This document shows positions 19,675-28,945 of a stretch of DNA of 64,000 bases, piece after piece (position 1 is the first letter of the stretch; every line of letters starts with the position of its first letter). The stretch covers positions 1 through 64,000 of the forward strand of contig JAUHVK010000009.1 of assembly GCA_030425145.1 (NCBI GenBank), written 5' to 3'. The DNA is from Alphaproteobacteria bacterium (GTDB taxonomy: Bacteria > Pseudomonadota > Alphaproteobacteria > Rhodobacterales > Rhodobacteraceae). Under the pieces are notes generated by a model. It was not told the DNA's origin and did not search any database. It was given only the letters and a program-made list of their open reading frames with translations. A program made the translations under genes and the position numbers.

Positions 19675-21414
19675 ATGTATCCGTCGACCAATGAACGCCT
19701 GACCCATCTTGTCTACGAAGCATCGCTGGACAATTCGCTTCTGCCCGAGTTGATCCTTGAATTGACCGAGCAGGTGCAGATGGCCGCCGATGGGCGCATG
19801 ATCGAGGCTGACCAACGCCACGATCTGAGCGATCTGATGATGCATTTCCGGCGGGCTATCGAAATCTCGGAAAAGATGGTGCGCTTGCAGGAACGCGAAT
19901 CCGATCTGGAAGCGGTGCTGGGCACGTTTGCCGTAGGGATCGCCTTGGTCGATGACAACGGCGCACCGATTGTTATCAATCGGGCGATGCAGGAAACCGG
20001 ACTGGCGCTAAACGCGCCAATCAAACTGCTGCCCGCGGGAAGTTCGGACAAGACGGCGGGCCAGGCGAAAACCCTTTCGCGCTGGGTGTCAGAGTCGAAC
20101 CGCCTGGAGAGTCCGCAATCGCTTATGACGCGGGACAGCGAGACCAACTATCTGCTGCTGCCGCGCCACGAGGCGATCCGCATGGGGTTCCCGGCCAAGG
20201 CGGCTGCGGTTCTGGTCGCGACCAACCCGAACACGGCGGACGGTCTGCGGGCGTTGGCCAGTGCCCATGATCTGACCCTGCGCGAACAAGCCCTTGTGCG
20301 CGGGTTGATGGAGACCAGCGATCTGCGAAAGGCCAGCGCGGCGATGGGGATCAGCTATGAATCAGGGCGCACCTATCTCAAGCGGGTGTTCGAAAAGACC
20401 GGCATTTCAAGTCAGGTTGACCTGATCAACACCATTGCGAAAAGCCCCCTGTCGATGTTCCGGGAGCGCGAGACTACGGATGCAGAGCGTTTTCAGGTAC
20501 GGCGGCTGCTGCGCTTGCCGGATGGGCGCATGCTCGAATACTTCATCCTCGGACCAGAGGACGGCAGACCTGTCGTGCTATTCGATGCGCTGTCGGGGTC
20601 ATCTATCGACCTGACAGGATTTCCGCGCCAGTACCTTGAGCATCTCGACCACTACGGTGTGCGGCTGATCATGCCTTGTCGGCCGGGCATCTATCGGTCG
20701 GATTTTAAGAAGATGGCCAGTCTGAGGGACTTTGCGCCCGATCTGGAATGTCTCTTCGATGACTTGGGCTATGAACAAGTCTCGCTGATGAGCTTTTCCT
20801 TCGGGTCGGGCATCGCGCTGGCCACGGCACATGAGATTCCAGAGCGGATAAGCAAAGTGCTGCTCTCATCCCCCAGCTATCCCGTTTACAAACATGAAAA
20901 CTGGCGCGAGCTGGACCAGTTCTACCACCTCTCTGCCGTGCTGGCGCAGCGCTGGCCGGCCATGTTCCGTCAACTGATCCCATTCCTTGTGCGGTCCATC
21001 ATCCAGAACGCGCCACGTTACATGGAACGCTATTGCAAAAGGACGCCAAGCGCCCACGACGTCGAATTGCTATCGCATCCGACCATCGGCATCCGGTCAT
21101 CAAAAATGCTCGAAGAACGGACCGCAGGCGGCGTCAACGGCATGGTCGAGGAAAACCTGCTCAATGCGCGCGGATGGGATTTCGACGTGCGGCACATTCT
21201 GGCCGAGGTCGAGATCTACCACGGGGCAGACGATAATGTCGCGCCTGCTCAGGGAGGTGAATTGCTGTCTCAGCATTTGCTTCATGCAAGCTTTACGCTG
21301 TTCGATGACAAGGGCCATTACCAACACATTTCAAGCTGGCCGTGGATGGTGGCCCGCGCAGCAGGACTGGACGTGGCACCTTATAACCGGACCTACTGCA
21401 TCCCAACTATCTGA
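19675..21414 (+). CDS. LuxR-type HTH / alpha-beta hydrolase fusion protein
   Basis: LuxR HTH (LTLREQALVRGLMETSDLRKASAAMGISYESGRTYLKRVFEKTGISSQVDLI) followed by hydrolase with MSFSFGSG nucleophile elbow, GADDNVAP and KGHYQH. Confidence 0.85.
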   Translation: MYPSTNERLTHLVYEASLDNSLLPELILELTEQVQMAADGRMIEADQRHDLSDLMMHFRRAIEISEKMVRLQERESDLEAVLGTFAVGIALVDDNGAPIVINRAMQETGLALNAPIKLLPAGSSDKTAGQAKTLSRWVSESNRLESPQSLMTRDSETNYLLLPRHEAIRMGFPAKAAAVLVATNPNTADGLRALASAHDLTLREQALVRGLMETSDLRKASAAMGISYESGRTYLKRVFEKTGISSQVDLINTIAKSPLSMFRERETTDAERFQVRRLLRLPDGRMLEYFILGPEDGRPVVLFDALSGSSIDLTGFPRQYLEHLDHYGVRLIMPCRPGIYRSDFKKMASLRDFAPDLECLFDDLGYEQVSLMSFSFGSGIALATAHEIPERISKVLLSSPSYPVYKHENWRELDQFYHLSAVLAQRWPAMFRQLIPFLVRSIIQNAPRYMERYCKRTPSAHDVELLSHPTIGIRSSKMLEERTAGGVNGMVEENLLNARGWDFDVRHILAEVEIYHGADDNVAPAQGGELLSQHLLHASFTLFDDKGHYQHISSWPWMVARAAGLDVAPYNRTYCIPTI

Positions 21415-21441
21415 CCTGCGATCACGCGCGTCATCACTTTG

Positions 21442-21455
21442 TCCCCAATTGGGGA
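21442..21455. repeat. perfect 14-bp palindrome TCCCCAATTGGGGA
   Basis: Read directly; followed by TTTT, so could be a weak terminator of the upstream gene. Confidence 0.6.
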
Positions 21456-21534
21456 TTTTGCGACATTCCGGCATTCCGTAGAGTCACCTTACTGAGCCTT
21501 TTCAGTGCCAAATTATTTTAAATAAGTCTTTGTA

Positions 21535-22191
21535 ATGCCAAATATTTTAACCAAGGTCGCCGCCTATGAGCGCTTGGCGCGAGAGCGTCAAATGGTATCG
21601 CTTATTGATCGGGACATCATAGCTTTAGGCGGCGACTTTATCCCTCTGAGATCCGATTGGGTCTCGCTTTACTATGACACTGCACACAAGATCGTATCCG
21701 ACGATGGCGGCCAATATGCCTACCGGGCGATCACCACATGAGGCGAATTGCTGTGGCTCGTGTTTTCAACCGGCAAGTCGCGCGGTTATCACTCCGAGGC
21801 GGCCTGCCCGTTTGACGCTTTTGAAGAAGCCAGGGCCGCGCTGGACCAACGCCGCGCGATCAAGTCACGCTGGAATGACGTCACATCCCTTGCCCGCAAC
21901 CTGCGGCAAGGGCGAATGCGGTTCGATATCCTGATTGAGGATTCCCTGACTTCGCCCCTGTGCTCAATGGGAACGCGGCATTTCCTACGCACGGTTGGGC
22001 TTGCCGGGATTACCCGGATCTCCGGGTTCAAGCTGGCGTGGCTGATGCTGCTGGAGCCGCAACTTGGCTTCGTGATCCATCAGGCAGCATTGCGCGAAGG
22101 TGTCTTGAACGCCGATGGCGCCGCGCAAACTGTCTCCGGCAAGACCAAACCCGTGAGAGTTCAGCCGAACCCGGCAGTACAGGTCAGTTGA
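21535..22191 (+). pseudogene. hypothetical protein ORF interrupted by an in-frame TGA (21739-21741)
   Basis: ORFs 21535-21741 and 21748-22191 share one frame, separated by a single TGA (ACC ACA TGA GGC GAA). Confidence 0.55.
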
Positions 22192-22267
22192 CCACAGAGC
22201 GTTCGGGTGAGGAGCCAGATCGTTTTCTGCTTTTCCTTGCCCGAGCGCTTCGCCTAACCTGCCCGCA

Positions 22268-23215
22268 ATGCTGGGTTATATCGTCAAACGACTGATCTCA
22301 CTTGCCATAAGCCTGATTGTGGCCTCGGTGGTTATTTTCGTCGTGGTCGAGATCGCACCTGGCGATCCAGCGAGCTTCATGCTGGGTATCAACGCGCAGC
22401 CGGATACGGTCGCCGCCTTGCGCACCGAGCTGGGACTGGATCAATCAAAGTTCGACCGCTACCTGAGCTGGGTCGGTGGGATGCTGACCGGAGATTTCGG
22501 CACGTCCTACACTTATCGGACGCCGGTGGCGCAGATGATCGTGGACCGGATGTGGGTGTCCCTTCCGCTTGCGCTTTTTGCCCTGACACTGTCGACCTTG
22601 ATTGCCTTTCCAGCGGGTATCTTCGCCGCTGCGCGCCGGGGTGGTCCGGGCGATCTGGCGGTAACGGGCGCGACCCAGTTGGGCGTCGCCATCCCGAATT
22701 TCTGGTTCGCAATGATGCTCGTGTTGATCTTTGCGATCCAGTTACGCTGGTTCAGCGCCGGTGGCTTTCCCGGTTGGGAGAAAGGTTTTTGGGGTGGGAT
22801 GAAGGCCCTGACCTTGCCCGCGATCGCCTTAGCACTGCCGCAGGCGGCGATCCTGACCCGCGTGATGCGGTCTTCGCTGCTCGACATTCTGGGCGAGGAC
22901 TTCATGCGCACTGCCCGCGCCAAGGGGCTGTCGGCGCGTCAGGCGCTCTGGCGGCACGGGCTGCGTAACGCTTTGATCCCCGTGCTGACGATCATCGGCC
23001 TGCAATTCGCCTTTCTGCTGGCCGGTGCAATCATCATCGAGCAGGTGTTCTTTCTGCCGGGCCTTGGGCGGCTGATCTTTCAGGCCATCACCCAGCGCGA
23101 CCTGATTGTGGTTGAGTCGGTGGTGATGCTCCTTGTCTTCGCTGTGATCATGGTGAACTTCCTCGTTGATCTGGCCTATGCGGCCGTCGATCCGCGCCTG
23201 AGGACACGGGTATGA
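22268..23215 (+). CDS. ABC transporter permease (DppB-type)
   Basis: MLGYIVKRLISLAISLIVASVVIFVVVEIAPGDPA; EAA loop ARAKGLSARQALWRHGLRNALIPV. Confidence 0.94.
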   Translation: MLGYIVKRLISLAISLIVASVVIFVVVEIAPGDPASFMLGINAQPDTVAALRTELGLDQSKFDRYLSWVGGMLTGDFGTSYTYRTPVAQMIVDRMWVSLPLALFALTLSTLIAFPAGIFAAARRGGPGDLAVTGATQLGVAIPNFWFAMMLVLIFAIQLRWFSAGGFPGWEKGFWGGMKALTLPAIALALPQAAILTRVMRSSLLDILGEDFMRTARAKGLSARQALWRHGLRNALIPVLTIIGLQFAFLLAGAIIIEQVFFLPGLGRLIFQAITQRDLIVVESVVMLLVFAVIMVNFLVDLAYAAVDPRLRTRV

Positions 23216-24027
23216 GCCGCAATCTGATCCTTGGCGGTTTGCTCACCAGCGTGTTCGTGGTTGCAGCACTGCTTTCGTTTGTCTGGACCCCGGACAGCGT
23301 CGAGGCAATGAACATCACCAACCGCCTGAAGCCGCCCAGCGCGAACAACCTACTGGGCACCGATCACTTCGGGCGGGACATTTTGTCGATGCTGATGGTC
23401 GGCGCGCGCACGTCGATCGCCGTTGCTTTGGTCGCGGTCGGTATCGGCATGGGCCTTGGTGTGCCCCTGGGTCTCGCCGCCGCCGCACGGCGCGGTGGGA
23501 TGCTGGACGAGGTCATCATGCGGATGAACGACCTGATCTTCGCCTTCCCGTCGCTGGTCATCGCAATCCTGATCACGGCCGTCTTTGGCCCTTCTGCCAC
23601 CAACGCGATCATCGCCATCGGCATCTTCAACATCCCGGTCTTTGCCCGCATCACGCGCGGCGCGGCGCTCAGCCTGTGGAAGCGCGAATTCATCATGGCC
23701 GCGCAGGTGTCCGGAAAGACCCGTACCCGGATCAGTGTGGAGCATATCCTGCCAAACGTGGCGAACCTGCTGATCGTGCAGGGGACGATACAGTTCAGCC
23801 TCGGCATTTTGGCCGAAGCAGGCCTGAGCTACGTGGGCCTTGGAGCACAGCCGCCGATCCCAAGCTGGGGGCGGATGCTGGCAGATGCGCAAACGATGGT
23901 GTCCCTTGCCCCGCATGTGGCGCTGATCCCCGGCCTGACGATTGTGGCGATGGTGCTGGGGCTGAACCTGCTGGGCGACGGGCTGCGCGATGCGCTCGAT
24001 CCGCGCCTCAAGGTGGTCCGCGCATGA
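23212..24027 (+). CDS. ABC transporter permease (DppC-type)
   Basis: LLGTDHFGRDILSMLMVGARTSIAVAL; overlaps the upstream permease by ATGA. Confidence 0.94.
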   Translation: MSRNLILGGLLTSVFVVAALLSFVWTPDSVEAMNITNRLKPPSANNLLGTDHFGRDILSMLMVGARTSIAVALVAVGIGMGLGVPLGLAAAARRGGMLDEVIMRMNDLIFAFPSLVIAILITAVFGPSATNAIIAIGIFNIPVFARITRGAALSLWKREFIMAAQVSGKTRTRISVEHILPNVANLLIVQGTIQFSLGILAEAGLSYVGLGAQPPIPSWGRMLADAQTMVSLAPHVALIPGLTIVAMVLGLNLLGDGLRDALDPRLKVVRA

Positions 24028-25640
24028 GCCTTTTGAGTATCGAAACCCTCTCGCTTGCAATCCACGGCACGCCGATCCTCAAGGGGATTTCGCTGGAGAT
24101 TGCCGAAGGTGAGATTACAGCGCTCACCGGTGAAAGCGGCTCCGGCAAATCCATGACTGCCTTCGCGACAATGGGCCTATTGCCGAAAGGGGTGACAACT
24201 ACGGGGGCTATCACCTTTGATGGTGAAAACCTGCTTTCCCTGCCCGAACCGCAGATGTGCGACCTGCGCGGGCGTGAGATCGGCATGGTGTTTCAGGAGC
24301 CCATGACCGCGCTGAACCCGGTGCAGACCATCGGCGCGCAGGTGATGGAGACTATTCTGATCCATAAAGCAATGGCGCCGGACCGAGCAGAAAAGCGCGC
24401 CCGCGAGGTGCTCGGCCGCGTTGGCCTGCCGCCTGACCGTTTCCCGTTGTCCCGCTACCCGCATGAGCTTAGCGGCGGCCAGAGACAACGCGTCATCATC
24501 GCCATGGCCATTGCCCTCCGCCCCCGGCTTCTCATTGCGGACGAGCCGACAACGGCGCTGGATGTGACCACACAGGCGCAAATCCTTGATCTGCTCAAGC
24601 GGCTGGTCAAAGAAGACGGCATGGCGCTGATGATGATCACCCATGACCTCGCTGTGGTCAGCGACATGGCGCACACGCTGAACGTCATGCGCCAAGGGGA
24701 GATTGTGGAAGCCGGGCCGACCTCCGAAGTCCTGCGCGAAATGCGTCATCCCTACACGCGGCAACTCTTCGAGGCATCGCGCCATCAGGCCGACCTCGGC
24801 GCAGCCAGAGCCGCCGCGCCGCTGCTCTCGGTCCGGAACGTCAGCCGCGACTATCCTCTCCCACGCACATCGCTCTTCGGTGCCCGCCCGATGTTCCAGG
24901 CCGTCAAGAACGTCAGCTTCGACATAAAGCGCGGCGAACGTGTGGGACTTGTCGGCGAATCCGGATGTGGAAAATCCACCCTCACCCGCGCCATCCTCGG
25001 GCTGGAGCCAACGCAAGGTGGCCAGATCACGCTCGACGGTGATCCGGTCTGGCAGGACGGCCATGCGAACCTGACCGTGCGCCGCAAGATGCAGGTGGTG
25101 TTTCAAGACCCCTATGGCAGCTTCAACCCCCGCCACCGGGTGGCGCGCCTGATCACTGAACCGTTCCACCTGCTGCCCGATCCGCCCAAGGGCGCGGCAC
25201 GTGATACAGCCATTGCCAAAGCGCTGAGCGCCGTAGGTCTCAAGCCCGAAGATGCCGACAGGCACATCCACGCCTTTTCCGGTGGCCAACGCCAACGTAT
25301 CGCCATTGCCCGCGCGCTGATCATCAAACCCGACCTGATTGTCTTCGACGAAGCAGTCTCGGCACTCGATGTGCGGGTGCGGGCGCAAATCCTCGACCTG
25401 ATGGCAGACCTCAGCCGCGCCTATGGCCTGACTTACCTCTTTATCAGCCACGATCTAAGCGTGGTGCGGTCCATCACCGACCGCGTGATGGTCATGCGTG
25501 CAGGCGAAATTGTCGAGGACCGAGCTACGGCCGAGATCTATGCCGCGCCCGACCATCCCTACACCCGCGAGTTGATGAACGCCGCACCGCAACTGCCCGA
25601 CTTTCCGGAGGCCCAAGATGCTCCCCACCCTGCCCTTTGA
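24024..25640 (+). CDS. ABC transporter ATP-binding protein with two fused ATPase domains (DppD/DppF)
   Basis: Two Walker A (GESGSGKS, GESGCGKS) and two signature motifs (LSGGQRQR, FSGGQRQR); ATG 24024. Confidence 0.95.
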   Translation: MSLLSIETLSLAIHGTPILKGISLEIAEGEITALTGESGSGKSMTAFATMGLLPKGVTTTGAITFDGENLLSLPEPQMCDLRGREIGMVFQEPMTALNPVQTIGAQVMETILIHKAMAPDRAEKRAREVLGRVGLPPDRFPLSRYPHELSGGQRQRVIIAMAIALRPRLLIADEPTTALDVTTQAQILDLLKRLVKEDGMALMMITHDLAVVSDMAHTLNVMRQGEIVEAGPTSEVLREMRHPYTRQLFEASRHQADLGAARAAAPLLSVRNVSRDYPLPRTSLFGARPMFQAVKNVSFDIKRGERVGLVGESGCGKSTLTRAILGLEPTQGGQITLDGDPVWQDGHANLTVRRKMQVVFQDPYGSFNPRHRVARLITEPFHLLPDPPKGAARDTAIAKALSAVGLKPEDADRHIHAFSGGQRQRIAIARALIIKPDLIVFDEAVSALDVRVRAQILDLMADLSRAYGLTYLFISHDLSVVRSITDRVMVMRAGEIVEDRATAEIYAAPDHPYTRELMNAAPQLPDFPEAQDAPHPAL

Positions 25641-27063
25641 CCCCAGCCACATCCTGATCGGCGGCACATGGCGAGGAAACAAGGACACCCTGCCGCTGAT
25701 CAACCCCTCGGACGGCAGCACCCTGTGCCAGATTGCCCGCAGCACCGAGGCCGACGTGAATGCCGCCGTCGCATCAGCGCAGGACGCCTTGGACGGCGAT
25801 TGGGGCCGGATGAGCGCGATGGAACGTGGACGCTGCCTGACCCGGTTGGGCAAGTTGGTTCTGGATCACACCGACCTGCTGACGACGCTGGAAACGCTCG
25901 ACGTAGGCAAACCCGTTACGCAAGCCCGCGCAGACGCGATCGCTCTGGCACGCTACTGTGAATTCTACGGGGGGGCGGCGGACAAGGTACATGGCACAAC
26001 AATCCCATATCTCGACGGCTACACCGTCTACACCCTGCGCGAACCGCATGGGGTAACGGGGCATATCGTGCCATGGAACTACCCGATGCAGATCATAGGG
26101 CGGTCCGTCGGCGCGGCCCTCGCGATGGGCAATGCCTGCGTTCTGAAACCCGCGGAGGATGCCTGTCTGACGGCATTAATGTTTGCGCATCTGGCAAAGG
26201 AAGCCGGCTTTCCAGATGGAGCACTGAACGTGGTTCCCGGTCTCGGGTCAGAGGCTGGCGCGGCGCTGGCCCGTCACCCCGGTGTCCAACATCTGAGCTT
26301 CACCGGCTCAGTGCAGACCGGGCGCGTGATCCAGACACTGGCCGCCGAGAACGTCGTGCCCGTTACGTTGGAACTCGGGGGCAAGTCCCCGCAGATCGTG
26401 TTCGACGATGCCGACATCGATGCATCCCTGCCCTTCCTCGTCAACGCGGGTCTCCAGAACGCGGGCCAGACCTGCTCGGCCGCCTCGCGTATCCTGATCC
26501 AGCGCAGCGTCTATGACAGGGTCGCAGACCGCATGGCAGTTGCCTACCGCACCAAAACCATCGGCCCCGCCAGCAGTGACCCCGATATTGGCCCGCTGAT
26601 CTCATTGAAACAGAAAACCCGTTTGGAGACTCTGCTCGAAGCCGCCCACGACCTAAACTGTATTGCCGAAACCCCTATGCCCGACGAGCTGCCGCCAGAG
26701 GGTGCCTATGTCCAACCCAGGCTCTACGGACCCGTATCCCGCGATCATCCACTGGCCCAGGACGAACTTTTTGGCCCCGTACAGGTTCTGATCCCCTTCG
26801 ACACCGAGGAGGACGCGATCCGGATTGCCAACGGGACGATCTATGGGCTTGTCGCAGGTGTCTGGACCCGTGATGGCGCGCGCCAGATGCGGCTGGCCAA
26901 AGCGCTGAAAACCGGGCAGGTTTTCCTCAACAATTATGGAGCGGGCGGCGGGGTCGAACTGCCGTTTGGCGGGATCGGCAAATCAGGACATGGCCGCGAA
27001 AAAGGGTTCGAAGCGCTTTATGGCTTCTCAACCCTGAAAACCGTCGCCGCGAAACACGGGTAG
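25618..27063 (+). CDS. aldehyde dehydrogenase family protein
   Basis: VTLELGGKSPQIVFDDAD; QNAGQTCSAASRILI; PFGGIGKSGHGREKG. Confidence 0.95.
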   Translation: MLPTLPFDPSHILIGGTWRGNKDTLPLINPSDGSTLCQIARSTEADVNAAVASAQDALDGDWGRMSAMERGRCLTRLGKLVLDHTDLLTTLETLDVGKPVTQARADAIALARYCEFYGGAADKVHGTTIPYLDGYTVYTLREPHGVTGHIVPWNYPMQIIGRSVGAALAMGNACVLKPAEDACLTALMFAHLAKEAGFPDGALNVVPGLGSEAGAALARHPGVQHLSFTGSVQTGRVIQTLAAENVVPVTLELGGKSPQIVFDDADIDASLPFLVNAGLQNAGQTCSAASRILIQRSVYDRVADRMAVAYRTKTIGPASSDPDIGPLISLKQKTRLETLLEAAHDLNCIAETPMPDELPPEGAYVQPRLYGPVSRDHPLAQDELFGPVQVLIPFDTEEDAIRIANGTIYGLVAGVWTRDGARQMRLAKALKTGQVFLNNYGAGGGVELPFGGIGKSGHGREKGFEALYGFSTLKTVAAKHG

Positions 27064-27075
27064 GGGAGGAATGCC

Positions 27076-27816
27076 ATGAGGCTCAAGAACAAGACCGCCA
27101 TCGTGACCGGGGCCGCATCCGGCTTTGGCGCAGGCATCGCTCGCAAATTCGCTGCCGAAGGGGCAACGGTCATGGTGGTTGATCTGAACACTGACGCCGC
27201 ACAAACCATTGCAACCGAGATCAGCGGCCACGCTCACACCGCCGATGTGTCAAACGGCGATCAGGTCGCCGACATGATCGAAACCGCGATCAAGACGATG
27301 GGTCATGTCGACATCATGGTGAACAATGCCGGTGTGACTCATCTGCCCGGTCCGCTCGAAGACATCACAGAAGAGGATTTCGACCGTGTCTTTGCCGTGA
27401 ACTGCAAATCCGTCTATCTGAGCGCCCGCAGTCTGGTGCCGCATTTCAAACACCGTGGCTCCGGAAACATCCTCAACATCGCCTCCACCGCCGGAGTGTC
27501 CCCGCGCCCGCGCCTGAACTGGTACAATGCCTCCAAAGGCTGGATGATCACCGCCACGCGCACCATGGCTGTCGAACTTGCGCCCGACGGCATCCGCGTC
27601 AACGCGCTCAACCCGGTGGCGGGGGAAACCCCGCTCCTCAAAAGCTTCATGGGCGAGGACACCCCCGAGATGCGCGCGAAATTCCTCTCGACCATCCCGC
27701 TGGGCCGCTTCTCTCAGCCCGAAGACCTTGGCAATGCCGCCGCTTTCCTCTGCTCGGACGAGGCCAGCATGATCACCGGCGTCTGCATGGAAGTCGACGG
27801 AGGCCGCTGCATATGA
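27076..27816 (+). CDS. SDR family oxidoreductase
   Basis: TGAASGFGAGIA; NNAG; YNASKGW; VDGG end. Confidence 0.94.
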   Translation: MRLKNKTAIVTGAASGFGAGIARKFAAEGATVMVVDLNTDAAQTIATEISGHAHTADVSNGDQVADMIETAIKTMGHVDIMVNNAGVTHLPGPLEDITEEDFDRVFAVNCKSVYLSARSLVPHFKHRGSGNILNIASTAGVSPRPRLNWYNASKGWMITATRTMAVELAPDGIRVNALNPVAGETPLLKSFMGEDTPEMRAKFLSTIPLGRFSQPEDLGNAAAFLCSDEASMITGVCMEVDGGRCI

Positions 27817-27823
27817 CCCGGTC

Positions 27824-27872
27824 TTCTCTGTTTCAAAAATACCTCGGGGAGTGTGAGGGGCTGGCCCCTCAC
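27824..27872. repeat. intergenic element: TTCTCTGTTTCAAAAATACCTCGGGG motif + perfect hairpin
   Basis: Hairpin GTGAGGGGCtgGCCCCTCAC (27853-27872); leader motif recurs at 59906-59931. Confidence 0.6.
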
Positions 27873-27901
27873 TCGGACGTTCCCAATGGTGGAGCGCCGA
27901 A

Positions 27902-28909
27902 ATGACACCCGGCCCGCGCAATCTGATCACCGACGTTGCCGGTCTGGCCGTCGGCAATGCAGAGGACGACAGCCTCAAATCCGGCACCACCGTACTGCTG
28001 TCAGAAGACGGCCCCATGACCACCAGCTACGCCGTGATGGGCGGCGCGCCGGGGACACGGGACACTGATCTGCTGGAACCCGACAAGACCGTGCCGGGGG
28101 TTGATGCCATCGTTCTGTCCGGAGGGTCAGCATTTGGTCTGGCCGCCGCGCAGGGCGTGATGGACGCACTGGCCGAACAGGGGCGCGGGTTTCAGGTTCA
28201 TTCGGCCCGTGTGCCGATTGTTCCGGCGGCGATCATCTTCGATCTTCTGAACAATGGGCAAAAAGGCTGGGCAGCGAACCCTTATCCGGCGCTCGGGCGG
28301 CGGGCGCTCAATGAAACGCGCCATGACTTCGCACTCGGCACAGCAGGTGCTGGAACCGGTGCAACCGATGCCCAGCACAAGGGAGGACTGGGGTCCGCCT
28401 CGATGATCTTACCAGATGGCACCACCATCGGCGCGCTGGTTGTGGTGAACGCATTGGGAAGTGCGACAACGCCAAGCGGGAAGCACTTTTGGGCCGCGCC
28501 CTTCGAGATCGGTGGTGAGTATGGAGGGCTGGGGCCTGATCCGACTGCCAATCTCCAAGACCTTCCACCCAGCCGCAAAACTGCGGCGATGGCGCAACAT
28601 GGCAATACGACCATCGGTATCGTCGCAACGGATGCGACTTTGGACAAGGCAGCGTGCAAACGGTTGGCCACGGCAGCGCATGACGGATTTGCACGGGCGC
28701 TGGTGCCGTCGCACACGCCCTATGACGGCGATCTGATCTTTGCTTCCAGCACCGCACGACGCGGCCCGCCATCAGACGCGGTGATGCCTTTGCTTGGGCA
28801 CTACGCCGCGACCTGCATGGCGCGCGCCATTGCACGGGCAATATGGGAGGCGACACCCAGCGCCGATGACGCTCTACCGACCTTCCGGCAGGAGCTGGGG
28901 AAAAACTGA
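27902..28909 (+). CDS. P1 family peptidase (DmpA/L-aminopeptidase-like)
   Basis: PGPRNLITDVAGLAVGNAEDDSLKSGTTVLL...DAIVLSGGSAFGLAAAQGVM. Confidence 0.9.
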   Translation: MTPGPRNLITDVAGLAVGNAEDDSLKSGTTVLLSEDGPMTTSYAVMGGAPGTRDTDLLEPDKTVPGVDAIVLSGGSAFGLAAAQGVMDALAEQGRGFQVHSARVPIVPAAIIFDLLNNGQKGWAANPYPALGRRALNETRHDFALGTAGAGTGATDAQHKGGLGSASMILPDGTTIGALVVVNALGSATTPSGKHFWAAPFEIGGEYGGLGPDPTANLQDLPPSRKTAAMAQHGNTTIGIVATDATLDKAACKRLATAAHDGFARALVPSHTPYDGDLIFASSTARRGPPSDAVMPLLGHYAATCMARAIARAIWEATPSADDALPTFRQELGKN

Positions 28910-28944
28910 TCGATCAGTTCTTCAAACTCCGCCATTGGAGTTTG
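28904..28944. repeat. tandem inverted repeats between convergent genes
   Basis: AACTGATCGATCAGTT (28904-28919, contains the peptidase stop codon) then CAAACTCCgccattGGAGTTTG (28923-28944). Confidence 0.75.
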
Positions 28945-28945
28945 C

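Noticed and set aside
21739-21741. TGA as selenocysteine codon
   Set aside because: No convincing bSECIS-like hairpin directly downstream and no selenoprotein-like context; a nonsense change is simpler.
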